64,000 nt of DNA from Theobroma cacao (taxonomy: Eukaryota; Streptophyta; Magnoliopsida; Malvales; Malvaceae): positions 37,433,729 to 37,497,728 of the forward strand of contig NC_030854.1 in NCBI RefSeq assembly GCF_000208745.1, given 5' to 3'. A model generated the notes under the pieces. That model was not told the origin of the DNA, made no database searches, and worked only from the letters and a program-made list of their open reading frames with translations. Made by a program: the position numbers and the translations under genes. Shown in pieces: positions 47,065-58,102 of this stretch; positions within the stretch are counted from its first letter, which is position 1; each line of letters opens with the position of its first letter.

Positions 47065-48240
47065 ATGAAACAAATGATCCTTCACCCTTCAGTCTTTACT
47101 AATTAATGGTATTTAACCTTTATCCGGGGATATTATAAATGTCCTGGTGCATGCCTTTACTAAATTGAAGAAATCTAGCGGAAGAATTTTGCCTTTTGTC
47201 ACATACTCACATTTGCTTACAAGAATCTCGAAATAAATAATCTCTTTTCCTTCTTTTTAAAGGGAGAAGAAACAGGGAGGCTGACCCTCTGTTTTGCTAG
47301 CATTTGGTCTATTTTTGTTCTATTTCTTTTTGTATTTTTTAAGTTTTATTTTGTTGAGTTCTTCTCTAGCTAGGATGTTTATCAGCAAGCCCTCGAGGTC
47401 CAATATATAGAAAGTTTAAATTAAAATAAAGTGTCAAATCATCAGAAAAAGGATGTACTTTCATTAAATGATTGAAATGTAAGAAGGGCGAGAGATTTAA
47501 TGATGTCAATCCTTCTGAGGTTATTGAAACAGGGGAGTCTTAGCTGATGGACCTTACAAACAAAAGAACACATATTTGCATTTTACAATGCCATGCGCCT
47601 GAATATGCAACACCGACAATTTAAGCTACATATGGAAATTTATAGCAAATTTATAGAAACAACAAAGTGAGATAACCATTTGGATTCGAAGGAATGTGAC
47701 TGCCAACTGAGCAGAATCATCATACTTAAGCAATTCAACTTACAATGGAAAAGGGCATCTCCATTATAGCTCTACAAAGCAATTGCACCATGGTGAAGGA
47801 AATCAAGTAGAGTAATGAAGATTATATTGAAGTCGAAGATCTACTTACCCTCTGAAAGTAGTGTCTCACAAGTACAACAATATCTTGCCTTATTCCAACT
47901 TGGGCGACTAAAAGGAAACCTTAGTATCTTCTTCAGAAGTTTGGACACTCTGTAATCATAAGGATTGAAAGGTGGAAGCAAGAATTGTTGAATTAGCTAT
48001 ACATTCAAAGTCACCAAAACCTATACTGTACAACCATTTTCAGTGAACTCGTAACTCGTAACTACGTACTTCTTCCGTGGATAGGAAGTTAAAAGGCTTT
48101 GTTTTCTATTTCCAGCAAGATGCTTGCTATCATAATTCATACATTTTCAGTGAACTTCTTTCAAGCAGAGAGCCAAAAGCAGAAAATCTATTGTTACAAG
48201 CAATGTAACAATGGCATGTTTTAAGCACACAACGGAAGCT
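47065..48240. repeat. NLR-B 3' flank carrying an APK3 intron fragment
   Basis: 47065-47115 matches 6972-7022 within the APK3 intron (AATGAAACAAATGATCC); the match then jumps to about 7815 and runs on to 48240 against 8980. The last two APK3 exons are absent. Confidence 0.7.
47908..47949 (-). pseudogene. NLR-B terminal exon copy
   Basis: Acceptor GATTACAG|AGTGTCC at 47949, residues SVQTSEEDTKVSF, TAG at 47908-47910. Homologous to 8614-8673. Confidence 0.4.
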
Positions 48241-48355
48241 ACACACTCAAGCAATGTTGAAATTTAAGTGGAACATACATGGCTCTAAAATGATGGTGAT
48301 ATACAAAGAAGGTTATGAAAAAGTAACAAGGAAATTTTTTTGAATTGATGCATAC

Positions 48356-49208
48356 CTTTTCTATAAACAAATGCTGAATAGTGGCATTAAGGTTTCCTTC
48401 CCAACGTCCTACACATTCACCTTCAGTTGATTGTATTCCTTGCAGCTTTGGTGCGCTTAACTCTCCCTTAGAGAATATTTCCATCTTTGGACATTGTCTC
48501 ATGATTACCTTTTCCAAGGAAGGGAATCCAAGCATATAATTCCCTGAGCAGAACCTTGATAGACTAGGAAGACCACCAAATTCTAAAGACCATAGTTCGG
48601 AGAAAATAATGCCATCCATCACTTCATCACTTGAAGAAGCTATAATTTCTTCTAACATTTGGTTAAGAAATACTCATTTGGCAATCTGTAATACTCATTT
48701 GGTTAAGAAATACCATGCTCTTAGCCGTTGGGAGTGTTACTAAATTCATAAATCCATGACATCTTGATACTTTCAGAATTCTCAAATTTTTGAAAGACAC
48801 CGAAAATGACACTAAATTCTTTAGTTTGCCACATCCCAACACTTTCAAATATCTCAAGTTGTTGAAAACCACTTCTCCAAGTGGAATTTCTTCTTTCGAG
48901 AGATGTGTAAGCTCAGGAAGTTCTGATAGCCTTAATTCAGTGGCTGTTACTTCATGTGATTCATTGGAATTGGGTCCATGAGGTCCAATTATTTCTTCTA
49001 ATGAATCACAGTTCACTATCTCCAGTGTTTCTAGCTTCTCAAGTCTTTCCACCATGTTAAATGGAAAAATATTTGGAAGTCTTTCACAGTCTTTCACCAT
49101 AAGATATTGCAGATTACAAAATGAATTCATAGTGATGTTATCATCCCATATTTTCCTCCATTCCCCCATGCCTTCCATATACAAATAATATAAATAGGGG
49201 AATGCCAC
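48356..49208 (-). pseudogene. NLR-B LRR exon d, frameshifted
   Basis: VAFPYLYYLYMEGMGEWRKI opens at 49208 after CTGCAG. The frame stays open to about 48663, where 19 extra bases derived from the adjacent GGTTAAGAAATACTCATTT sequence shift it. The second part (MLEEIIASSSDEVMDGIIFS to EKVCIN) resumes in another frame to the donor at 48356. Confidence 0.85.
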
Positions 49209-50257
49209 CTGCAGAATTTATTTTCTTTGTTAATGAGGGAAAATAAACTATAGTCCGACTAGATAAGATACAAGAAAGGGTTGGGAAAGTAACAATTTCA
49301 CTAGTAGAACAAACATATACAATTAATAGAGGAAAGAGAAGTGACCAAAATATACATACAAACATAATGGAAGAAAATAAACACTATATTTCATAAGAAG
49401 GAAGTAGTAAGTAAAAATATTTTATTTATAATTTTATCTTAACCTTTTTTTTCTCTAGTTTTCATCCTTCATACCAAATACAAGGAAAACTAATTATTTT
49501 TTTTTCTTTCCTCAATTTTTCCCCTTCCCTCCATTTTGATTAGGAAGCAAAATAAGGCATTTATGTGCGCAGAGACTATAATTAAGTTTTTCAAATCTTT
49601 TTTGCATCATTAAGTTTGCTTTTTGTTTTTTTTGGGTTTGGAGCATATAAATTTCCAATTTATCCATTTTTTAATTATTTTATTTTGCAAATCCTCATTT
49701 TTCTTTTCTGCAAAAGAAGACATTTTCTTTTCCTATGTTACAAAGATATTTACATTTACTACACTTTTATAATTTGAGCTTTTAAATTATTAGTTCTCAA
49801 CACGTGTCACATGCGTAAGTACATATATTTAAAACAACTGACTGTAAGAATAATCTTAATGATGATAAAGATAAATAGATAAATTTATTTTATAATGTAA
49901 ATTTGCTTAAATGACAATGTAATTTGCCCTTTATATTGGAAACAGTATATTATAAATTTTCCTTTGGATATTCATTATTTTCATATATAAATATGTTTAA
50001 ATTCTAATATTATAAACATATTTTGACCAATTTGTTAAGTTAATTATTCATAACCATAACTTTTATGTAGCTATTTGTACATTATCAAGTATATTTAAGT
50101 GGACTAACAGGCTAAGACCATTAAGATTAAACAAAAGAGATCTCCAGAGAAGAAAAAACCATATTTGAGTGGTCTTAAAAAAAAAACCACAATAAATATT
50201 AATTTTTCAAAATAAATTCTTTTAAAATTTATTAAAACGAAAACAAAATATACTAAC
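49209..50257. other. NLR-B intron between c and d
   Basis: AT-rich intron, homologous to 9916-10897 and 58103-59083; nothing else seen. Confidence 0.6.
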
Positions 50258-50743
50258 CGTGTTATCGAAAAAGACAGTATCAACAATTCTGTTAGAAAGT
50301 CTTGTCGTATTTCCTCCATCAATCATTTCTATTCTTTGCTCTCTTGAAAATGCAGATGCAAATGCAAACATCTGGGGACAACCAACCACCTTAACTACTC
50401 CCAAGGATGGAAATTCCAGTATCTTACTTCCTTGATAGAAACTTGCCAAGTCCGCACAAGATTCAAGACTTAGAAACCGTAATAGCGGGAGCACATTCTT
50501 ATTTGCCACTTGTTCATCTGGTCCTTCATCTGTGATGATATGTTCCATCACAATGCAATTTTTTACTATCAGCGTATGAAGTTGTGGTAGGCCCAAAGCC
50601 ATGGAAAGTGTAAAAAGGCACCTCAGGGTGCTACAATCATCGACTTCTAAAACTTCAAGACGTTTGAAGGGTAAAATTCTTTGAGGATTTTGTATCTTCG
50701 TGAACTCAGAAGTATCAGAGAGTCTCAAATGGTGATATTCAAC
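50258..50743 (-). pseudogene. NLR-B LRR exon c
   Basis: 162 codons, open, phase 0 (CATAG|GTTGAATAT at 50743; AACACG|GTTAGT at 50258). It keeps the 20-residue LRR unit (NKNVLPLLRFLSLESCADLA) and lacks two residues in the KIW-NPQ region. Confidence 0.8.
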
Positions 50744-50879
50744 CTATGGAATCCAATGAATTGGACTAGTTAGTACAATAATAATTAAAATTGTTAAAAC
50801 CTAAAACAATACTCTTTATTTAAAAAAAGAAAACTGATATAATTAATAGGTTCAAACTAAATTAGAACCAATTTTAGTT

Positions 50880-51217
50880 CTTTATAGATATGTAATTAAT
50901 TTGCATTTAAAATAGTACAAAAAAAAAAGACAACAGAGGAAAGACTAGATGCTTTACTATTTTAAATAGTATAATTACATAACATTCTTCAAACAGCCGT
51001 TTGAAGAAAAAATTTTAAATTGATGCTTTACTATTTTATACATTTTGTAATCATAAGGAATATCGTATTGAAAGAGAAAAACAAGAATTTTTGAATTAGC
51101 TACGCATTGAAGCCCCAAAACTACACTTTTATAGTAAATTTCTTTATTAATAGCTAGAAGCTCTATGCTAAATTAATAAACTAATTCTGCAACAATTCTA
51201 CATTAAATATTAGTAAA
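50880..51217. repeat. Shared 340-bp segment, copy 1
   Basis: Nearly identical to 56530-56866 (ATATGTAATTAATTTGCATT to TATTAGTAAATTTCA). Its last part also matches 60880-61070 in NLR-C. Here it joins a broken d exon; at 56866 it joins NLR 3' flank. Confidence 0.75.
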
Positions 51218-51344
51218 TTTCACAGTCTTTTACCGTAAGGTATCGCAGATTACAAAATGAATTCATAGTGACCTTATCATCCCATATTTTCCTCAATTCC
51301 CTCGTGCCTTCAATATGCAAATAATATAAACGAGGGAATGCCAC
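51218..51344 (-). pseudogene. 5' fragment of an LRR exon d
   Basis: Acceptor CTACAG|GTGGCATTC at 51344 and about 42 codons (VAFPRLYYLHIEGTRELRKI, WDDKVTMNSFCNLRYLTVKD), cut at about 51218 where the sequence changes to a segment shared with 56866 and 61070. Confidence 0.8.
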
Positions 51345-52321
51345 CTGTAGAATTTATTTTCTTTGTTAATGAGGGAAAATAAATTGTAGTCCTACAAGAT
51401 AAGATACAAGAAAGGGTTGGGAAAGTAACAATTTCAATATTAGAATAAATGTATACAACTAATAGAGGGAAAAAAAAGCAAAAAAATATTAATACAAACA
51501 TAATGAAAAATGTTACCTTCTATTCATTTTATTTTTCTTTCCTCGCTTTTTCCCCTTCCCCCTTTTTGATTAGGAAGCAAAATAAGTCTCTGCGCAGAGA
51601 CTACAATCAAGTTTTTCAAATCTTTTTTGTATTATTAAGTTTGCTTTTTTGTTTTTTTTGAATTGGGAGCATATGAATATCGAATGTATCCATTTTTTAA
51701 TTATTTTATTTTACAAATCCTCATTTTTCTTTTCTACAAAAGAAGACATTTTCTTTTCTTATGTTACAAAGACATTTACATTTTCTACACTTTTTGCTTT
51801 TCTTATGATTTGAACTTTTGAATTATTAGTTCTCAACACGTGTCGCATGTATAAGTACATATATTTAAAAAAAATTGACTTTAAGAATAATCTTAATAAT
51901 GATGATAAATAGAGGAATTTACTTTAATTATAATGTAAATTTGCTTAAATGACAATGCAATTTGTCCTTTAAATTTGGAAACAGTTTATTTTGAATTTTC
52001 CTATAGATATTAAATATTTGCATATATAAATATGTCTAAGTTTTCATATTAAACAAAAATATTTTGACCAATTTGTTAATTTACATGTTCATAACCATAG
52101 ATTTTATGTAGCTATTTTGCACATTATCAAGTATATTTGAGTGGACTAAAAGCCTAGGACCATTAAGATTAAACAAAAGAGAACTCTAGAAAAGGAAAAA
52201 CCATATATTTGAGTGGCCTTAACAAAATAATTTTTAAAAAATAACCACCATAAAAATTAATTTCTCAAAATAAAATCCTTTTAAAATTTATTAAAATAAA
52301 ATAGAAACAAAATATACTAAC

Positions 52322-52717
52322 TGTGTTATCGAAAAAGGCAATATCAACAATTCCCTTGGAAAGCTTTTTCAAGGAGAATTCATAGTTGCTTCTATGACAG
52401 AATCTCGTGAGATTGGGAAGGTCTCGGAGCTCCAAAAGTTCTAGTTTAGGAAAAACTTGGCCCATCATATCTTCTTCTATATCCTCTGTGACTATTATCT
52501 CTTTTAAGCACTTGCATCCATTTATTTCAAAGCTTTTGAGATGTGTTAGACTTCTACACATAGAAAATGATAGTATGTGTTTTAAATTGTGACAATCCTC
52601 AATGGCCAAACTTGTCAAATTCTGAAGGTAGTTACAAAAGATTGAAGATTGGTTGGGCCATATCCTTTCAACATTGAGTGAGTCCAATCGTAGCTTCTCC
52701 AAGCAAGGGAACTTTAT
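52322..52717 (-). pseudogene. NLR-B chimeric LRR exon (a-type start, c-type end)
   Basis: 132 codons, phase 0, open. It starts IKFPCLEKLRLDSLNVERIW (a-type, acceptor TGTGTAG at 52718). After FCHRSNYEFSLKK it becomes LSKGIVDIAFFDNT, the c-type ending, with the c-type donor ACACA|GTTAGT at 52322. It is produced by fusion of an a exon to a c exon with the b exon lost between. Confidence 0.85.
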
Positions 52718-52872
52718 CTACACAAATGTAATTCTTATACATTAAAAATTATTAAAAAACATAAAAAATTCAAATTTCAATATAATAATTACATAACATT
52801 CATGCTATATATAAAAAAGAGTGATGTTTTTTTTATAGCATAAATGCAATAAGAAAAGGAGAGTATAGTCAC

Positions 52873-53361
52873 CTTTTCATTGAAGAGATGAAGGAAATTG
52901 ATCTCTGAGTTCTTTTCTTCTGCTTTTTGGATAATATGAATTTCATTTGCCATGGTAGATTTGGAGATAAATGTCTTGAATGCAGGACAATCCCCTATAA
53001 TAAGCTCTTTCAACAAGGGGAGTTCAAAGTTACTTCCATGGCACAATCTTGTGAGATTGGGAAGGTCTCGGAGCTTCAAAAGTTCTAGTTTAGGGAAAAC
53101 CCGGCCCATCATATCTTCTTCTATATCTTCTGTGACTATTATCTCCTTTAAACAATTGCATCCATTTATTTCAAAACTTTTGAGATGTACTAGACTTCGG
53201 CACACAGAAAATGATAGTATGTGTTTTAAATTGTGACAACCCCCAATGGTCAAACTTGTCAAATTTTGGAGGTAGTTAGAAATGATTGAAGATTGGTTGG
53301 GCCATATCCTTTCAACATTGAGTAATTCCAATTCCAACTTCTCCAAGCAAGGGAACTTCAT
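52873..53361 (-). pseudogene. NLR-B LRR exon a
   Basis: 163 codons, open, phase 0 (TGTGTAG|ATG at 53361; GAAAAG|GTGACT at 52873). MKFPCLEKLELELLNVERIW is a-type, but after NEIHII it diverges (QKAEEKNSEINFLHLFNEK), replacing the WPSLKRMKV...PLFWVNEV end of other a exons. Confidence 0.8.
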
Positions 53362-53733
53362 CTACACAAATGTAATTTTCATACATTAAAAATTATTACA
53401 AAACACAAAAAAATTCAAGTTTCGATATAACAATTACATAATATTTATGCTTTATATAAAAAAAATGAATGATGTTTGTGAATGCAGTGATAGTGCAGTT
53501 AAGGAGAAATTACTTCCCATTCTAATGACGAAATGATTTGGAATAAATTTTAAAAAAGACAGTTGAAAAAAAATATCAATTTTTAAGTCATAATCTTAAA
53601 AAAAAATAAAACACTACCAAAGGGTGAAAAACCAATGACATAATCATTAATGAGTCAAGGAACCTAAGAGGAATGACAGGAATTTATCTTATACGTGTTC
53701 TAACATTTGAATGAACAAAAGATAAAGAAATAC

Positions 53734-56085
53734 CTCTTCACCGAAAAGTGCCAAGTCATGTTGAGGTGTGGAAGTAGAGCCCCCTGGACTGTTTTTAGAG
53801 CAGAAGCTAATGAGCTGTGGTAAATCTGCAAGGATCAACTGTTGTAATTGCTGAAATTCAATTTTATCAATTGCATCGTCATCTTTCATGATATATTGTA
53901 TCTCCGAACAAAGTCGGATGTGAATGTGCTTTAAATGCAAAAGACCTTCCCTATTGCCCACCTCGCTGAAAACAATCTTGGCACCTTTTAGACCTTCCAG
54001 ATAAAAAGCTGTTGATTTCATCAATAAACATTGCACCCTATCATCCAGTTGATTGATGTTTGTATTTAGCTTGAGTTTTAGCGCTCTCGAGAATTCAATC
54101 TCGCCATGCCAGTAAGAAAGACTTCCAATGAAAATCCTTTATCTTTTCAATTTTTCAGCGAACAGGCTGAAAAGGTCATATGGCACAATCTTGACATCAG
54201 GAATACCAGCATTTAAAGTGGTCAAACAAGGCAAATCCCTCAATTCATCAAGACGAGCATTGCTTCCTTCGTTCCAACCATCAAAACTCCTACCCATATA
54301 TAATTCTTCTAATTTGGACAAATTTGATAAAACACCTGCTGGAATTTTAAGATCGTAACAATCGCTCAGATCTAATAATCTTAGCTCAGTCAATTGTCCT
54401 GTTTCCTCAGGTAGCATTTCAATATCAGAACCGAAAAGGTTAAGAATTTCTAGATTCTTGAGTTTTTCAAGATTGACCATGTCTCCCAGCACACATTGAT
54501 TTAGGCACAATGTTCGAAGACTCGTCGGGAGACTAATTGGGGAAAATTTGATTTAATAAAATCTAAGACTTTGAGATTTTTCATTTTCTCAAAAAAGTAA
54601 GCTGGCATTTCCACATCAGAATCCTTGCTACCCATACAGAAAAAATCAAGTTGTGGACATTCCAACTCATGAGGAAGCTTCTCAACACTATCAAAACTCA
54701 AACTAATCATTTTGAACTTTGTCATCCTCTCTTCATCAGGCCATTCGTCAAAAACACCCTTACGTTTCAATGCAAATGCATGGTTGTCCCTAGAGGCAAT
54801 TGCTAAGGCCACATCACAATCGAAGTCATGCATATCGAAGCGCTCATCGCTGTAACTATCGCGCAACAAACAAAAGGCTTTGAGGTCACTTACCAGAGTC
54901 AACACTCTGTTTCGCGTGTCTTCTACTGTGTTGGCAGTATCAAATAAACGTAAACCCATGCCATATCTCACCAAGTCTTCAACGCGAGCATTATGGCCTA
55001 GAAGACCGCAAGACAAGAAAGTCCTTTTGTGTTCCTCGCTGACTAAAGAATTGTAACTCAGCTCTATGGCTGAGTATACAGCTGCTGGTATCCTTGTGAA
55101 GTTGCTTGGAGAAGGCCTCTGAAGTTGCGCGAGAGCATCCTTCCATGCATATAACTCTTTGCTTCTCAAAGCTCTTGCGACTGTCACAATGGCGACGGGT
55201 AATCCTTCACACTTTTTGGCTACCTCTGTTGCTACAGGTTGTAACTCAAGATCTTCAAAATTGTTCTCAGCCATCTCCTTAAACAGGTTCCAAGCTTCTG
55301 TTTCATTCAAAACATCGATTGCAAAAGGATTCTTAACAGCCATCTCATTGGTTAGAACATATCGATTTCTTGACGTCAACAGTATCTTGCATTCCTCGAG
55401 TTGATCTCCAAAAGGAATTCCGACTTGCTCTAGATCTAGTCTCGCCCAAACATCATCTAAAACAACTAGAATCTTCTTCTCCTTCTTCAACCTATCCGAC
55501 AACGAACGTGCTCTAGCCGGTATAGTTTTTTCTTCTAATTTTAATCGCAATGATTCTGCAATTGCATTGACATTTTTCTCAATGTCAAAAATCTCGTTTC
55601 TTGAATCAAAATCCCTAAAATTTTTAGATGGTGCACCCCCCGGGGCTGGTGGAACACGACAGTATCCCACTTTGTTAAATTGACTATGTTTGAGAAGGTC
55701 GTCAACAGTCGTGCCAGCTTGTTCTGCTTTCTTGCTAAGCTGGTACCGAGACTTGATATTGGGACACCAAGTCAAAGAAGCACTTGTTCTTTGCTTTGTC
55801 TTCAAGATCCTTCACTTTCTTCTTCTCTTCATTGATTGCCTCGTCCACTTTATCGCACCATTGCTGGACGTCCGGTTTTATCTCCTTCACGTTCCTTTTT
55901 GCAGCATCAACCTCTAGATGCACACTTTCTCTTTTTGTTATCAATGACTTCATTTTCTCCTCGAACTTATCAACATTTTTCTTGTAGACGAATACATATC
56001 TCATATGACGTTTAATTTCTTGAAAGATGCCTCTCGCAGCCTCCGAACAAACATTGGCAATGGCGCCAATAGCACAACCTTCCAT
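53734..56085 (-). pseudogene. NLR-B exon 1: broken CC-NB-ARC exon
   Basis: ATG at 56085 (MEGCAIGAIANVCSEAARGI). A 1-bp insertion ends this frame at about 55735. A second frame resumes with NIKSRYQLSKKAE. After FDSRNEIFD the sequence passes directly to IEKNVNAIAESLRL, so residues matching NLR-A 160-213, including the whole P-loop, are gone. Kinase-2 (ILVVLDDVW), RNBS-B (CKILLTSRN), GLPVAI and MHD (RFDMHDFDCD) persist. A 1-bp deletion near 54550 and TAA at 54139 break the LRR part. The donor GAAGAG|GTATTT at 53734 is conserved. Confidence 0.9.
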
Positions 56086-56525
56086 GCTTTTTATTCAACA
56101 GACAAGTAAAGCAAATCACAGAAGAACAGAGACAAAAGGTAGCAGACCAAAAATAAAAACAGCGAGAAGAATATATCAGAAAACGATGTGAGCAAGGAAA
56201 ATAATCAGAATGGTGAGAAATTGGAAATGGCGGCTTTCTCCATTAGTTATAGCTATGAACAAAGAGGCAACTAAGAATCAAAGTGAAAGGTTCTGGTTTT
56301 TTGGGTGGAAAGTAGAGGGATGTGAGAAGCCGACGCTTTGAGGTGGAGAACAAGAGAAGAGAAGGAAACAACAGAGCAAGCGAAAAACAAAGAAAGGAAG
56401 AAAGATAACAGTCATGAGTTGAGCAGAAAAGTTGTATTAAACAACAGAGGAAGCGAAAAAACAGGAAAGGAAGAACGATAATAGTGATGAGTTGGGCAGA
56501 AACGTTTTAAACAACAGAGCAAGCT
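56086..56525 (-). promoter_or_regulatory. 5' flank of NLR-B
   Basis: Counterpart of 21626-22018: conserved leader region, then the purine-rich tract and two rounds of GTT(G)TATTAAACAACAG-like sequence (near 56432 and 56505), suggesting a local duplication. The similarity to block P stops at about 56525. Confidence 0.5.
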
Positions 56526-56529
56526 TAAT

Positions 56530-56866
56530 AGATATGTAATTAATTTGCATTTAAAATAGTACAAAAAAAAAGACAACAGAGGAAAGACTAGATGCTTTAC
56601 TATTTTAAATAGTATAATTACATAACATTCTTCAAACAGCCGTTTGAAGAAAAAATTTTAAATTGATGCTTTACTATTGTATACATTTTGTAATCATAAG
56701 GAATATCGTATTGAAAGAGAAAAACAAGAATTTTTGAATTAGCTATGCATTGAAGCCCCAAAACTACACTTTTATAGTAAATTTCTTTATTAATAGCTAG
56801 AAGCTCTATGCTAAATTAATAAACTAATTCTGTAACAATTCTACATTAAATATTAGTAAATTTCAT
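56530..56866. repeat. Shared 340-bp segment, copy 2 (junction between NLR-B promoter and NLR-C 3' end)
   Basis: See 50880-51217. It sits exactly where NLR-B upstream DNA and NLR-C downstream DNA meet, so it marks a recombination junction. Confidence 0.7.
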
Positions 56867-57271
56867 AAGGAACAACATATTGAAAGGTGAAAGCATGAAT
56901 TGTTAAATTAGCTATACATTCAAAGTCACCAAAAACTATACCGTACAACCATTTTCAGTGAACTCATAACTCATAACTACATACTTCTTCCATGGATAGG
57001 AAGCTAAAGGCTTAGTTTTATATTTCCAGCAAGATGCTTGCTGTCATAATTCATACATTTTCAGCGAAATTCTTTCAAGCAAAGAGCAAAATGCAGAAAA
57101 AATCTGTTGTTACAAGCAATGTAACAATGGCATGTTTTAAGCATACTACGGAAGCCACACACTCAAGCAATGTTGAAATTCAGTTGGAACACACAAGGCT
57201 CTAAACTAATGATGCTATACAAAGAAGATTATGAAAAAGTAGTAAGGAAATTTTATTGAATTGATGCATAC
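56867..57271. repeat. NLR-C 3' flank (terminal exon missing)
   Basis: Matches 8678-9081. The terminal exon at 8614-8673 has no counterpart because the homology begins just after it (CATAAGGAACAACATATTG). Confidence 0.7.
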
Positions 57272-58102
57272 CTTTTTTTTAAACAATTGCTGAATAGTGG
57301 CATTAAGGTTTCCTTCCCAAAGTCCTACATATTCACCTTCAGTCAATCGTATTCCGTGCAGCTTTGGTGTGCTTATCTCTCCCTTTGAGAATATTTCCAT
57401 CTTTGGACATTGTCTCATGATTACCTTTTTCAAGGAAGGGAATCCAAGCGTATAATTCCCTGAGCAGAACCTTGATACGCTCGGAAGACCACCAAGTTCT
57501 AAAGACCTCAGTTTAGAAAATATAATGCCATCCATCACTTCATCACTTGTAGAAGCTATGATTTCTTCTAACGTTTGGCAATCTGTAACACTCATTTGGT
57601 TAAGCAATACCATACTTTTAGCCACTGGGAATGTTAATAAATTCATTAATCCATGACATTTTGATACTTTCAGGGACATCAAATTTTTGAAAGATGTCGA
57701 AGGTGGCACTAAATTCTTTAGTTTACCACATCCCGACACTTCTAAATGTCTTAAGTTGTTGAAAACTACTCCAAGTGGAATTTCTTCTTTGGAGAGATGT
57801 GTGAGCTCAGGAAGTTCTGACAGCCTTAATTCAGTGGCTGTTACTGCATGTGATTCATTGGAATTGAGTCATTGAGGTCCAATTATTTCTTCTAATGAAT
57901 CACAGTTCACTATCTCCAATTCATATAGTTCCTGAAGTCTTTCCATCATGTTAAATGGAAAAATATTTGAAAGTCTTTCACAGTCTTTCACCGTAAGGTA
58001 TCGCAGCTTACAAAATGAATTCATAGCGACCTTATCATCCCATATTTTCCTCAATTGCCCCAGGCCTTCGATACGCAAAAAATCTAAACGAGGGAATGCC
58101 AC
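57272..58102 (-). pseudogene. NLR-C LRR exon d with a stop
   Basis: Same boundaries as NLR-A d. GGACCTCAATGACTC gives a TGA where NLR-A has GGA. One codon (Glu) is missing in IPLG-VVFNN. The central part (57495-57740) resembles NLR-B d more than NLR-A d, while both ends match NLR-A. Confidence 0.85.

Larger units (their letters stand above)
47908..56085 (-). pseudogene. NLR-B: CC-NB-ARC-LRR pseudogene
   Basis: Paralogue of NLR-A. Exons N to C: 53734-56085 (CC, NB-ARC), 52873-53361 (a), 52322-52717 (a/c chimera), a d fragment at 51218-51344, 50258-50743 (c), 48356-49208 (d) and 47908-47949 (terminal). There is no b exon. Lesions: one extra base near 55765 in the CFF-x-L-CPN stretch, a 54-codon in-frame loss of the P-loop region at about 55583, a 1-bp deletion near 54550, TAA at 54139-54141, and a 19-bp insertion near 48662. 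Several independent lesions in all parts make a functional product very unlikely. Confidence 0.9.
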
